64,000 bases of DNA from Acidobacteriota bacterium (GCA_018268915.1 JAFDVQ010000006.1:620001-684000), one strand, 5' to 3'; shown: positions 53,155 through 61,878, numbered from the stretch's first letter. The notes: generated by a model from the sequence alone, not told the origin. Numbers and translations: made by a program.

Positions 53155-55257
53155 ATGAATCCCCGAAATTCGCTGCGCGGGCGGCCGGTGCTCCGCAGTT
53201 TGTGGTGCGTTTTTGCCGCCGTCTGGTCCCTTTCATTTGTGACTAGTCTTGCCTGCGCACAGTCGCAGCAACCGAAGGCGTCTTCTCTAAAGATCGAAGG
53301 GCTAGGCAAAGGCGCAGCGCCATTGGAAGGGCTATGGCAATTTCACATGGGCGACAATCTCGCCTGGGCACAGCCGGGCATCGACGATGCGACCGGCCAC
53401 GATGGGTGGGAGCAGCTGACGGCGGATGCCCCGTGGGGCGCTCAGACACACGCGAATACGGAAGGGTACGGATGGTATCGCCGGCACATCGATCTAACCC
53501 TGGCGCCGGGTGCGCCGAGCGATGTGGCGCTGCTGATTCCGGCTATTGACGATGCATACGAATTGTATTGGAACGGCCAGCCTGTCGGGCGACTCGGGTC
53601 GTTCCCGCCGCGGCTGGATTTTCAGAGTGCTGTTCCTGCCCAGACATACGGTCTGGGCCCGGTACGCACCGGTGTACTGGCGGTGCGCGTCTACAAAGTG
53701 CCATTTGCCTCCAATGACGATGGAACGGCGGGCGGTTTTGAAGGCGTGCCGATCATCGGCAGCCCGCAGGCGATCGCGGTCATCAAGGATTCGCTCGACT
53801 ACAAGTGGCTTCGCGGGCAGCAATCGCGTTTCGCGCTTACCGGGCTCTACGGAATTGTGTGCCTGCTGAGTTTCTTTGCCTGGATGCGTGATCGGCGTCA
53901 ACGGCTGCTGTTCTGGATGGCGGCTTATGCGCTGATGCCGCCATTGGAATTGCTGCTCAATGGCATGCGGCTGCAGGCTTCGTCGATCCTGATCACCTTC
54001 CTGGTGCAGTTTGCCATCCAGCTGCGAGAAATTTCGCAGTGGTACGTTCTCATTTACCTTTTGCAGCTAGAGGATCTTCCGCGTCTGATGCGGTGGGCCA
54101 AAGTCTTCGCTATCGTCTCGCTGGCAGCCGGAGCGCTGGACGGAAGCCTCGGATTTTTGTACGGCACGATGGCAAAGACGACTTTCCAGATCACAGATGC
54201 CTGCCTGACGTTTCTCATTCTGCCGGGCGAGGCGATTCCGATTCTGCTGGTTGTTCTAGCGATCATTCGGAGACGAAAGCTCGACTCGGCACGATGGATT
54301 GTGGCGAGCATCGCTCTGCTGAATGACGTGATGTATGCGGTCTCGAATATTTCGCAGCAGGGCGAGAGGTTTACTCACTGGCCGCTTGCCGGCTGGCTGC
54401 AGACCGCGCACCTTACGGTGTTTGGAAACACGATCGGGCTGCAATTTGTGCTGCGCACGGCGCTGTTTCTCGCGATCGTGTACGCGGTATTGCGCTATGC
54501 CATCGACTACCGGAAAAGGCAGAATGCGCTTGAACGCGAATATCAAAATGCAAAAGAAGTACAGCAGGTGCTGGTGCCCGAGGCGCTTCCAGCGGTCCCG
54601 GGCTTCAACCTGGCGAGTGCGTATAAGCCGGCCCGTGAGGTGGGAGGGGACTTCTTCCAGATTCTGCCGATGGATAGTGGCGGAGCGCTCATAGTTATCG
54701 GAGATGTGAGCGGCAAGGGCATGCCGGCTGCCATGACAGTTTCATTGCTGGTGGGAACGGTGAGGACGCTGGCGCACTACACGCAAAGCCCGGGCGAGAT
54801 TCTGACGGCGATGAATTTCCGGATGCTGAATCGGAGCGCAGGCGGATTTACGACTTGCCTGGTGGTCCGGGTTGACCGCGACGGGAAACTGACGATTGCG
54901 AACGCAGGGCACCTGGCGCCATATCTCGACGGACATGAACTGGCTGTATACGGAGGGATGCCGCTTGGGCTGGAGGTTACACGCAGCTATGCGGAGGTGA
55001 ATTTCATGCTTCGCTCAGATGAGCAGCTAACAATGTTGACGGATGGGGTAGTCGAGGCTCGCAATCGTTATGGTGAGCTGTATGGCTTCGACAGGACGGC
55101 GGGAATCGCTATGAAATCGGCGGAGTCAATTGCGAATGTAGCTCGGGAGTTCGGGCAGGAAGATGACATCACGGTTTTGACCCTGAGCCGAATCGCGACG
55201 GCGGAGATGAGTGAGCCGGAGCTTCAGCCGGAAGCGTTGTCGCCGTCCCCGGCCTGA
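53155..55257 (+). CDS. Membrane SpoIIE/PP2C phosphatase with jelly-roll sensor
   Basis: 700 residues. A signal-type start (SLWCVFAAVWSLSFVTSLAC) precedes an extracytoplasmic beta-sandwich (about 45-215, resembling the galactose-binding fold before GH2 and 7TM-DISM-type sensors; GYGWYRRHIDLTLAPGAPSD, YELYWNGQPVGRLGSFPPR). Seven or so spans follow (about 225-455), then a short coiled coil and a PP2C domain (about 470-690: AREVGGDFFQILP, IGDVSGKGMPAAM, NAGHLAPYL, TDGVVEARNR, EDDITVLTL). The layout is that of a membrane receptor that controls a serine phosphatase; the extracytoplasmic domain may sense a sugar. The likely substrate is a STAS protein such as the one encoded at 56192. Confidence 0.85.
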   Translation: MNPRNSLRGRPVLRSLWCVFAAVWSLSFVTSLACAQSQQPKASSLKIEGLGKGAAPLEGLWQFHMGDNLAWAQPGIDDATGHDGWEQLTADAPWGAQTHANTEGYGWYRRHIDLTLAPGAPSDVALLIPAIDDAYELYWNGQPVGRLGSFPPRLDFQSAVPAQTYGLGPVRTGVLAVRVYKVPFASNDDGTAGGFEGVPIIGSPQAIAVIKDSLDYKWLRGQQSRFALTGLYGIVCLLSFFAWMRDRRQRLLFWMAAYALMPPLELLLNGMRLQASSILITFLVQFAIQLREISQWYVLIYLLQLEDLPRLMRWAKVFAIVSLAAGALDGSLGFLYGTMAKTTFQITDACLTFLILPGEAIPILLVVLAIIRRRKLDSARWIVASIALLNDVMYAVSNISQQGERFTHWPLAGWLQTAHLTVFGNTIGLQFVLRTALFLAIVYAVLRYAIDYRKRQNALEREYQNAKEVQQVLVPEALPAVPGFNLASAYKPAREVGGDFFQILPMDSGGALIVIGDVSGKGMPAAMTVSLLVGTVRTLAHYTQSPGEILTAMNFRMLNRSAGGFTTCLVVRVDRDGKLTIANAGHLAPYLDGHELAVYGGMPLGLEVTRSYAEVNFMLRSDEQLTMLTDGVVEARNRYGELYGFDRTAGIAMKSAESIANVAREFGQEDDITVLTLSRIATAEMSEPELQPEALSPSPA

Positions 55258-55322
55258 GCTCCAAAAAGTAACTTTAAATAGGTGACTCTTGTACTAGCCA
55301 CACGTGAATCTGAAGTGCTGGT

Positions 55323-55368
55323 GCCAGCAACCAGGTAACCACTCTCTGTGTATTTCCTGGTAACTGGC
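55323..55368. other. Imperfect hairpin in the phosphatase-to-zinc-ribbon gap
   Basis: Arms GCCAGCAACCAGG (55323-55335) and CCTGGTAACTGGC (55356-55368), 11 of 13 pairs, loop of 20 bases. No T tract follows. The 234-base gap from 55258 otherwise holds no gene. Confidence 0.35.
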
Positions 55369-55491
55369 TCGTAAGTGGGATTGGGGTTACTGCCATCGGG
55401 GCATTCCGAAAGTACTGGACGGGGAAGATAGTGTTCCCACAGACGCTCGGGGACCCCACGCCGAATGTCGAGGCAGTCAAGGAGCCCCACA

Positions 55492-56079
55492 ATGGGTTTT
55501 CTGCGCGACGAGAGCGGTTACGTGCTGGTGCTGGGAAGGCCCCGGCTGATGGCGGTGGGTGCGGCATCCCCTGCGAAAGAGGAAACTGCCAAGCGGGTCG
55601 AGATAGCGGCGAAGCCGATGGTGGTTGCGGCCTGCTCCGTGCCTCAGTACTGCTTCTCGTGCTCATGGTGCGGAGAGCAGATTCTGCTTCCGACTGACAG
55701 GATCGGGTCTCCATTCGGAAATCCGGATGCGCGCAAGGTCGAGGCGCAGTCCATTGCGACGGTCTGCATGCACTGCAAACACATTGCAAACTATTCCATG
55801 TTCCGGAACTGCCTGGGATTCGATACCCGGCATCGCCTTGTCCACGCACAGAGGAAAGGCGAAACCGTGCTTCTGAACTGGCTGCGCTGCGCGGAGCCTC
55901 TATGCATGAAGCCGGTTCCGCTCTTCGTGAATATCGATCAAGAGAATCCGATCTTTGAGGCGGACGCCGAACGCTGGCTCTGGGATGAGTTGACCTGCTG
56001 CCTGGGGCACCGGGCGAGGCAGATTTCGCTCGATCCGACGATGCAACTGCCGTTGCGGAGTGCAAGCTGGCTACGCTGA
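55492..56079 (+). CDS. Zinc-ribbon-type protein of unknown function
   Basis: 195 residues from ATG 55492, with AAGGAG eight bases upstream. Not a family I recognise. Two Cys pairs, CFSCSWC (about 54-60) and VCMHC (about 92-96), are spaced like a zinc ribbon or treble clef; further cysteines (NC, RCAEPLC, CC) follow at 106, 133, 139 and 169-170. There is no signal peptide or membrane span, so it is probably cytoplasmic. It lies in the same direction between a PP2C phosphatase gene and a STAS gene, which hints at a signalling role, but the gaps (234 and 112 bases) do not prove an operon. Confidence 0.65.
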   Translation: MGFLRDESGYVLVLGRPRLMAVGAASPAKEETAKRVEIAAKPMVVAACSVPQYCFSCSWCGEQILLPTDRIGSPFGNPDARKVEAQSIATVCMHCKHIANYSMFRNCLGFDTRHRLVHAQRKGETVLLNWLRCAEPLCMKPVPLFVNIDQENPIFEADAERWLWDELTCCLGHRARQISLDPTMQLPLRSASWLR

Positions 56080-56191
56080 CGCACCGCGGGTAGATTCGCG
56101 GATAGATGGTTTATTAAGTCTGTGCCGATATGAGAGAATCCAGCCATTCCTGATTCCCCGTTCCTGAATTTGCACTGGAAAAGGTAGGCGT

Positions 56192-56545
56192 ATGGCCCAG
56201 GCCGCGGCAGTCTCTGCTCTGACGCTTGACGTCGAGCGCAATGGCGATGTGTTTACGGTGAAGTGCCACGGCAAGCTGGTGCTGGGCGTGTGCGACGTGC
56301 TCGCCAGCAAGGTGAAAGAGCTGATTCCGCAATCGAAGCGGATCGTACTGGATCTGACAGACCTGTCGATCATGGACAGCATTGGTCTGGGAACGCTGGT
56401 ACGGCTCTATGTGTCGGCCAAGGCAGGTGGAAGCTGCCTGGTGCTGGTAAATGTGGGGCCACGAATCCGGCAGCTGCTGGGAATCACGAATCTGCTCTCG
56501 GTGCTAACTGACATGTGCGAGCAGGGCGTGAATATCCGGTTCTGA
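56192..56545 (+). CDS. STAS domain anti-anti-sigma factor
   Basis: 117 residues. STAS domain with VFTVKCHGKLVLGVCDVLAS, KRIVLDLTDLSIMDSIGLGT and GGSCLVLVNVGPRIRQLLGI; the phosphorylation site is Ser63 in MDSIGLG. Normal length for a SpoIIAA/RsbV-type antagonist. There is no serine kinase gene next to it; the PP2C membrane protein at 53155 is a plausible phosphatase for it, with the kinase elsewhere. A better copy of the module, with its own kinase, lies at 45-47 kb. Confidence 0.9.
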   Translation: MAQAAAVSALTLDVERNGDVFTVKCHGKLVLGVCDVLASKVKELIPQSKRIVLDLTDLSIMDSIGLGTLVRLYVSAKAGGSCLVLVNVGPRIRQLLGITNLLSVLTDMCEQGVNIRF

Positions 56546-56550
56546 TTACA

Positions 56551-56571
56551 TCCCAGGTTTCAGAGTCGAGC
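56551..56571. repeat. Dispersed palindromic repeat, degenerate copy 3
   Basis: TCCCAGGTTTCAGAGTCGAG matches the left arm and loop of the element at 44941-44968 with two substitutions; the right arm is lost. Six bases after the STAS gene. Confidence 0.4.
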
Positions 56572-56615
56572 CACTTCGACATCGCTCAGTGCAGGCGTGA
56601 TTTATCCTGCGGGGG

Positions 56616-57392
56616 ATGCCCCGGAAGACTTTGTCGGTTGCGATGATCGCCATGAACGAGGAGGCGAACCTTCCGCGCACGCTCGAGAGCGTGAAGTGGG
56701 CAGACGAGATCGTCATAGTGGACTCGGGATCTCGCGACCGGACGATTGAGATTGCCAAGTCATTTGGGGCGAAGACCAGCTATCACGCATTCGGTGGACA
56801 TGGTGAGCAGAAGAATGTTGCGCTGGATCTCTGTACTAGCGACTGGACTCTGCTGCTGGACGCGGATGAGGTGCTGACCCCGGAACTGCACCGGGAGATT
56901 CAGGGCCTGCTCGCGGGAGAGCCAACATTCGATGCCTACTGGATTCCGCGTTTGAACCTTTACTTTGGCAAGTGGATCCGTCACGGTGGATTCTATCCGG
57001 ATCACAAGCTGCGGCTATTCAAGCGTGGAGTGGCTCGGCTGAGCGAGGGCGTGGGCCCGCATTCGACTCCGCAGTTTGCGGGAGCGAAAGGCAAGCTGAA
57101 AGGCGACATGCTCCACTATGCGTATCCGACGATGGGGATCTACCTGGAGCACATGGACCGGTACAGCTCGGATATCGCTCCGCTGCTGCTTGAGCGTGGG
57201 AAGATCAGTCGGTCTGTCGCGGCGTTCGTGTGGAATGCGGTGCTGAATCCGGCGGCGACGTTTGTGTACAACTACTTCTTCCGGCTGGGATTTGTGGACG
57301 GACGCGAGGGGTTGATACTGCACATCAACCATTCTGTCTACGTGCACTGGAAGTTCATCAAGGCCTGGAGGCTGGGGCAAGGGAAGGAGTAG
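56616..57392 (+). CDS. Family 2 glycosyltransferase (WaaE/KdtX-like)
   Basis: 258 residues. GT-A signatures: LSVAMIAMNEEANLPRTLES at the start (nucleotide-sugar pocket), EIVIVDSGSRDRTIEIAKSF, WTLLLDADEVLTPELHREIQ (metal-binding D-x-D-like motif) and DAYWIPRLNLYFGKWIRHGG, the WaaE/KdtX-type continuation. These enzymes add glucose or heptose to lipopolysaccharide core or make similar envelope glycans. No membrane span is present, though the C terminus is hydrophobic (NPAATFVYNYFFRLGF). No ribosome site is obvious. Confidence 0.88.
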   Translation: MPRKTLSVAMIAMNEEANLPRTLESVKWADEIVIVDSGSRDRTIEIAKSFGAKTSYHAFGGHGEQKNVALDLCTSDWTLLLDADEVLTPELHREIQGLLAGEPTFDAYWIPRLNLYFGKWIRHGGFYPDHKLRLFKRGVARLSEGVGPHSTPQFAGAKGKLKGDMLHYAYPTMGIYLEHMDRYSSDIAPLLLERGKISRSVAAFVWNAVLNPAATFVYNYFFRLGFVDGREGLILHINHSVYVHWKFIKAWRLGQGKE

Positions 57393-57406
57393 CCAGTGCC
57401 CAGCTA

Positions 57407-57444
57407 CCAGTTTCCAAATCGGCCGGAAATCCGCTGGAAACTGG
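57407..57444. repeat. Inverted repeat between convergent genes
   Basis: Perfect 10-bp arms CCAGTTTCCA (57407-57416) and TGGAAACTGG (57435-57444) with an 18-base spacer, in the 75-base gap between the glycosyltransferase and msrA stops. No T tract; possible weak bidirectional terminator or repeat element. Confidence 0.4.
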
Positions 57445-57467
57445 CGACTGTGAACCGGGAACTGTCT

Positions 57468-57947
57468 TCAAATGTGGCAGCTCGCCTGGCCGCGCTTCTC
57501 AAGGTATTTCTGGTGGTATTCTTCGGCGCGCCAGAAGGTCTGCGCGGGTTCCACCTTGGTGACAATGCGCTTTGGCGAGTAGTGGCCTGAGGCGGTCAGC
57601 TGTTCGATCTTGGCTTTGGCCTGCTGTTCCTGCTCGGGGGAATGGAAGAAGATGGCCGAGCGGTACTGCGTGCCCCAGTCGGGACCCTGGCGGTTTAGAG
57701 TCGTGGGATCGTGGAGACTGAAGAAGGCGTCGAGGATCTTGTCGTAGCTGATCTTCTCGTTATCGAAGTCGAGCTCAACGACTTCGGCGTGGCCAGTCTG
57801 GTCAGTGCAGACTTCTTTGTAGGTTGGGCGGTCCAGACTTCCGCCTTCGTAGCCAACTGCGGTCGAGGTGACGCCGGGGATGGCTGCAAAGGTCGCTTCC
57901 ACACCCCAGAAGCAGCCTGCTCCGAATGTAGCTTTTTCGATGCTCAT
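57468..57947 (-). CDS. msrA: Peptide methionine sulfoxide reductase MsrA
   Basis: 159 residues, a short MsrA. The catalytic motif [10 protein letters not shown] has nucleophile Cys12; [30 protein letters not shown] and [12 protein letters not shown] are family hallmarks. It reduces methionine-S-sulfoxide in proteins using thioredoxin; the second Cys (QASCHI) at the C terminus may be the resolving residue. Cytoplasmic. It may be co-transcribed with the ArsR-type gene upstream, 59 bases away. Confidence 0.95.
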   Translation of the reverse strand: MSIEKATFGAGCFWGVEATFAAIPGVTSTAVGYEGGSLDRPTYKEVCTDQTGHAEVVELDFDNEKISYDKILDAFFSLHDPTTLNRQGPDWGTQYRSAIFFHSPEQEQQAKAKIEQLTASGHYSPKRIVTKVEPAQTFWRAEEYHQKYLEKRGQASCHI

Positions 57948-58006
57948 ATTCCTCTAGATGCGCTGGCGGGCCTGAAGGTGACAAGAAGGCCGGGGTGTGC
58001 GGCAAC

Positions 58007-58354
58007 TCATTTCTCTGCATGCGATTTGCGGCGACCTGCTGTCTGCTCCCACTGCTTTGAGACCGAGGCGAGGTACTGCTGAAGCTCCTTGATCGGCTCT
58101 TCTTCGAAGCTGAAAAGACGCTCGCGGCCGGATTGCTTGCTCGAGACGATCCCGGCGCGTTCCAATACACCCAGGTGCTTGGTTATGGCCTGGCGCGTGA
58201 GCTTGGAGTCGTCGGCGAGGAGAGAGATGGAGGCGGCCTCACCAGAGCATAGGCGAGCAACGAGGGCGAGGCGGGTCTTGTCGCCCAGTGCGGCAAAGAC
58301 GCGAGCTTTGGCTTTTGGCTTGGCGGTGATGCGCTTACGGTCTTTTCGGGACAT
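58007..58354 (-). CDS. ArsR-type winged-helix transcriptional regulator
   Basis: 115 residues. N-terminal basic stretch (MSRKDRKRITAKPKAKARVF), then an ArsR/DUF-type winged helix: ALGDKTRLALVARLCSGEAA, DDSKLTRQAITKHLGVLERA (recognition helix) and KQSGRERLFSFEEEPIKELQ. The typical metal-binding cysteines of ArsR are absent, so a metal sensor is unlikely; such proteins in Acidobacteria often pair with SRPBCC/AHSA1-domain genes, but none is adjacent. Target unknown; msrA downstream is a possible target. Confidence 0.85.
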   Translation of the reverse strand: MSRKDRKRITAKPKAKARVFAALGDKTRLALVARLCSGEAASISLLADDSKLTRQAITKHLGVLERAGIVSSKQSGRERLFSFEEEPIKELQQYLASVSKQWEQTAGRRKSHAEK

Positions 58355-58469
58355 GGGAAACGATCATAGGACGCGTCATACGGTTTGCGCAACTCAGGGG
58401 TTGCATGATCTTGAGGGAACAAGCCCGCTTCACGAGATCGGTGGGATACCGCGAAGCGAGCTAGTACTT

Positions 58470-60632
58470 CTACGGGCGCCGTTTGGGCCTGCTGTTGCCG
58501 CCGGGGCGGGAACCAGGCCGTCGGCCAATTCCGGAGCCGGTGGCGCCTTGATTTGAGCCGGGAGCACCTCGCTTACCGCCTTTGAAGCTTCCTTTGAATT
58601 TGCCGCCGGGACGAGATGTGGAGGGACGCTGACTCGGACGGCGATCAGAGCTGCGATCGGGGCGTTTCGAGCGAGTTTCGCCACGCTGCCCTCCGCTTGA
58701 CTCTCTGCGCGGCCGATCAAAGCGGGGTTGTGCCCCCTGTTCGCCTGTACGATCGCGGCGAGGCGGACGGCTATCGTCGCGTCGACGGTTGCCGCGATCT
58801 TCAGCGCGGGGACGGTCGAAACGAGGGCGACTATCGCTTTCACGACGAGGTGGACGGTTGTCACGGGAGTTGCCACCGCGATCGTCTCTGCGCGGACGAT
58901 CGAAGCTTTGCTGGTCTGGTTTTCTGCGCCCACCCGCCCGATTGGGATCGAATGGGCGTGATCGGGTGCGTGGCGGGAACGGGCGTTGGCTCTGGCGATC
59001 GGGTGCCGCTGCTGATAGCGGTCTTTCGAAGTTCTCGTCGGCTGGGCGTATTTCGAGGCGCTTTTTACCGGGAAAACGATCGGGTCCGCCTGCGCGGTCA
59101 CGGTCAAATCTCTTTGGACGGAAGGCTTCGCTTGACCGCGGAGGGAATTGACCGGACGGGCCGCGTTCAGAACCTCGATCAGGCCGTTGAAACCGGTCTG
59201 AGCGAGGGGCGGCACGTCCTGGTCTGGCTTCGCGATCAAAGCGCGGAGGGCGTGTTCCGCGCTCCGGCTTCTTGTTCCACTCGGGTTTAGGTCCGCGGTC
59301 CTCGCGAGGACCAGTGCGGGAGCGGTCTTGCCCGAAGCGGGGATTCGGGCGTCCTGGAGCGGACCGGAAATCGCGCTGTGGTTCTCGGTCGCGATCAGGG
59401 GCGGGGCCGAACTGGCTGCGTTCATTCCGCCGAAGATCGCCGGATTCTGAACGCTTTTGAAAAGCTGGTCGGTCTCCGCGGAATGGCCGGCGTTCATCCC
59501 TTCCACCAAAATCCCGAGGCCTTCCACCTTCAAACCGGCGTTCATTGAAAGCGGGTCTCGAAGCTGGGCGGTTGGAACGCGGGGTAAACTCGTGCTTGCG
59601 AGGTTCCCGGGGCTTCGGCTTGCGGTACTTGCCTTCGGCGGCTTTGCGAAGGTTTTCTACTTCTTCGGGTTCGAGCTCACGGGTTTTGCCCGGCTCGAGA
59701 TCGAGCACGAGTGGTCCGTAACCTACGCGGCGAATCTTTTCGACATGGTGTCCGATCTCTTCAAACATCTTACGGAGTTCGCGGTTGCGGCCTTCGATGA
59801 GGACGACTTCGTACCAGGGATTGTCGACAGGGCGCGAGGGGCCTCGTTTGCCGGCGGGTTTGCCGGGATTGAACGGGCGAATCTCGGCGGGAGCTGTCTG
59901 CACGCGACCCGAGCCAGGTTTGCCTTTCTGGATCCCCACCCCTTCGCGGAGACGAGCGAGGGCTTCTTCGCTAGGCTGGCCGCTGACTTTGACTAAATAA
60001 GTCTTCTCGACTCCGGAGGCGGCGCGGGTGAGCTTGTTGGCGAGTTCGCCGTCATTGGTGACGAGGAGGAGGCCTTCGCTCAGGTAATCCAGACGGCCGA
60101 CCGGATAGAGACGCTCTCGGGTCTTGGAGAAGAACTCCATGATGGTGGGGCGGCCTTCTGGATCGCTGACCGTGGTGACGTAGCCCTTGGGCTTGTTGAG
60201 CATGAAGTAGCGATGGCGCTCGGAGCCCTGGAGCAATTTGCCGTCAACCCGGATATGATCGCGAGCGGGATCGGCCTTGCTGCCGAGTTCGGTGACAACC
60301 TTACCGTTGATCTGAACCCGACCTGAAGTGATGAGCTCTTCAGCGTGACGGCGGCTGGCGATTCCGGACTTCGCGAGGATCTTCTGGAGGCGTTCAAGCT
60401 GAGCGGGAGGTTGAGGCGCAGGCTCATCGCCTTCTTCGACGATCTCAGAAATTTCGAGGCCGGAGGAGGCGAGATCGTCTTCGGCTTGCTCAAAAGTGTC
60501 GCTTGCTGCGGCGGCTGATTCGGCTTCGGCGTCCGTCGCTTCATCCGACTCCAGAGCAGAGTTCAAGGGCTCGTCGAGCTCGGGGCGATCAGACTCGGGC
60601 TGATCCGGACTTTGCTTCTTACTGTTTTTCAT
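58470..60632 (-). CDS. rluB: RluB-type 23S rRNA pseudouridine synthase with long disordered tail
   Basis: 720 residues against about 250-300 for a normal RluB. An acidic N-terminal extension (about 1-75, SDRPELDEPLNSALESDEAT) comes first, then the S4 domain (LERLQKILAKSGIASRRHAE), the catalytic domain with Asp182 in GRLDYLSEGLLL, VEKTYLVKVSGQPSE and NRELRKMFEEIGHHVEKIRR, ending near residue 350. The last 370 residues are low complexity, rich in Arg, Pro, Asp, Phe and Gly, with repeats of the type FDRPRxxDRG. The tail may bind RNA or form condensates; that is speculation. It makes pseudouridine in 23S rRNA. scpB is 63 bases upstream, a common pairing. Confidence 0.9.
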   Translation of the reverse strand: MKNSKKQSPDQPESDRPELDEPLNSALESDEATDAEAESAAAASDTFEQAEDDLASSGLEISEIVEEGDEPAPQPPAQLERLQKILAKSGIASRRHAEELITSGRVQINGKVVTELGSKADPARDHIRVDGKLLQGSERHRYFMLNKPKGYVTTVSDPEGRPTIMEFFSKTRERLYPVGRLDYLSEGLLLVTNDGELANKLTRAASGVEKTYLVKVSGQPSEEALARLREGVGIQKGKPGSGRVQTAPAEIRPFNPGKPAGKRGPSRPVDNPWYEVVLIEGRNRELRKMFEEIGHHVEKIRRVGYGPLVLDLEPGKTRELEPEEVENLRKAAEGKYRKPKPREPRKHEFTPRSNRPASRPAFNERRFEGGRPRDFGGRDERRPFRGDRPAFQKRSESGDLRRNERSQFGPAPDRDREPQRDFRSAPGRPNPRFGQDRSRTGPREDRGPKPEWNKKPERGTRPPRFDREARPGRAAPRSDRFQRPDRGSERGPSGQFPPRSSEAFRPKRFDRDRAGGPDRFPGKKRLEIRPADENFERPLSAAAPDRQSQRPFPPRTRSRPFDPNRAGGRRKPDQQSFDRPRRDDRGGNSRDNRPPRRESDSRPRFDRPRAEDRGNRRRDDSRPPRRDRTGEQGAQPRFDRPRRESSGGQRGETRSKRPDRSSDRRPSQRPSTSRPGGKFKGSFKGGKRGAPGSNQGATGSGIGRRPGSRPGGNSRPKRRP

Positions 60633-60695
60633 GAATGGATCTCGGTTCTGCCTGCTTTGACGGCCGCGCGGCGTGGTCTGGTGAAGAAAACCGGC

Positions 60696-61811
60696 CTATT
60701 CGGCCGGCTCTGTCTTGGAGTTAGATTCGAGTGCTGGTTCCGGGGTCGGCGCGGAGTTCTCGGGCGGGGGAGATTCGCCGTCCGGTTCTTCCGGCGCGTT
60801 CTCGTCAAGTTCGGGGCCGTAATCTCCCTCGGTGTCGTAAGCTTCCGCAGCTTCGGGGTCGGTGATGGGGGTCGGTTCTGCTTCTTCAAGTTCGCTGGCC
60901 ATCTTTTCGAACTCGTCCATGGAGGGAAGTTCGTTGACGTCCTTAAGGCCGAACCGCATGAGGAATTCTTTGGTCGTTTTATAGAGGATGGGCCGGCCGA
61001 TGACCTGTTTGCGTCCGGCGGTGGTGATGAGCTTGCGGGCGAGGAGCGAACCAAATACGCCGGAGGAGTCTACACCGCGAATCTCGTTGACCTCTGGTGC
61101 AGTGACTGGCTGCTTGTAGGCAATGACCGCCAGAGTTTCGAGGGCCGGGAGAGAGAGCTTCAGCGGTGGCTTGAGGCTCTTGATGAACATGCGGACGGCA
61201 TCGTGACACTCGGGCTTGGTGGCCATGCGATAGCCGCCGGCGATCTCGCGGATCTCGATGCCACGTTCGTCGTTGGCGTAGTCGGTGATCAGCTCGTCGA
61301 TGAGTTGACGCAGGATCGCCTTGATGTCGCGATCGCGCTGACGCGCCAGGCGTTTGGCCTCGGCTTCGGGGTCGAGCGGAGCAGCATCAGGCGTTTGGGG
61401 TTCGACAAATTCATTCGGCGCGGGAGGCTCTGAAGAGTCTGGCTCTTGTGCCAGTGAAGCCGCTTCTTGTGCGACCTCCATCGTCGACTCGGTGCCGGCT
61501 TGCGGGTCGGACGGTTGTTCTTCGGCTGTTTCGGACGCGGGAAGAACCGCGAATCCCGGCTGCTCGACGAGGGTGCCGTCCTCGGTCCGAAGCTCAATGT
61601 AATCAAGGCCCTCTGCCACGATGGGTTGGGTGGGATCCACTGAGGCGGCAGCAGCAGCGGCTGCTGCTCTCTGAGCGGCAGCTTCCTCGGCGGCCTTCCT
61701 TTCGGTTTCCCATTCCACTGCCTCCGCTCCGAAAAGGGTGGCGAGCTGAGCGAGCGTGACCGGCTCCTCAGAGGCGTAAATGACGGCTTCCAGCTTGGAT
61801 TTAAGGCTCAT
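60696..61811 (-). CDS. scpB: Segregation and condensation protein B (ScpB) with acidic insertion
   Basis: 371 residues from ATG 61811; the longer frame to 61892 is not conserved. Normal ScpB is about 190-200. The first helices (MSLKSKLEAVIYASEEPVTL) and the main body (RGIEIREIAGGYRMATKPEC; LPALETLAVIAYKQPVTAPE; IRGVDSSGVFGSLLARKLIT) are normal winged-helix domains. Between them, about residues 32-150, sits an Ala/Glu/Pro-rich low-complexity insertion, and a second acidic tail follows residue 290. ScpB joins ScpA and SMC in chromosome condensation. No scpA lies in the window. rluB follows after 63 bases. Confidence 0.92.
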   Translation of the reverse strand: MSLKSKLEAVIYASEEPVTLAQLATLFGAEAVEWETERKAAEEAAAQRAAAAAAAASVDPTQPIVAEGLDYIELRTEDGTLVEQPGFAVLPASETAEEQPSDPQAGTESTMEVAQEAASLAQEPDSSEPPAPNEFVEPQTPDAAPLDPEAEAKRLARQRDRDIKAILRQLIDELITDYANDERGIEIREIAGGYRMATKPECHDAVRMFIKSLKPPLKLSLPALETLAVIAYKQPVTAPEVNEIRGVDSSGVFGSLLARKLITTAGRKQVIGRPILYKTTKEFLMRFGLKDVNELPSMDEFEKMASELEEAEPTPITDPEAAEAYDTEGDYGPELDENAPEEPDGESPPPENSAPTPEPALESNSKTEPAE

Positions 61812-61819
61812 GCAGCAAT

Positions 61820-61841
61820 CAGTACCACTTGTATGGTACTG
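61820..61841 (-). promoter_or_regulatory. Inverted repeat just before scpB
   Basis: Perfect 8-bp arms CAGTACCA (61820-61827) and TGGTACTG (61834-61841), spacer CTTGTA, nine to thirty bases before the scpB ATG at 61811. It lies where a -10 element or leader would be, so it could be an operator or a leader hairpin. No partner is known. Confidence 0.4.
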
Positions 61842-61878
61842 GACGGGACGAGGCGATGTGTCCACAGAGCTTACGAGG

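Noticed and set aside
58616..59290. 224-residue plus-strand frame inside rluB
   Set aside because: Antisense shadow caused by lack of stops in the repetitive, GC-rich tail.
58430..59545. 371-residue frame on the minus strand overlapping the rluB tail
   Set aside because: It is an alternate-frame shadow of the Arg/Pro-rich repeats; it reads as low-complexity Ala/Val/Thr/Arg sequence with no family signal.
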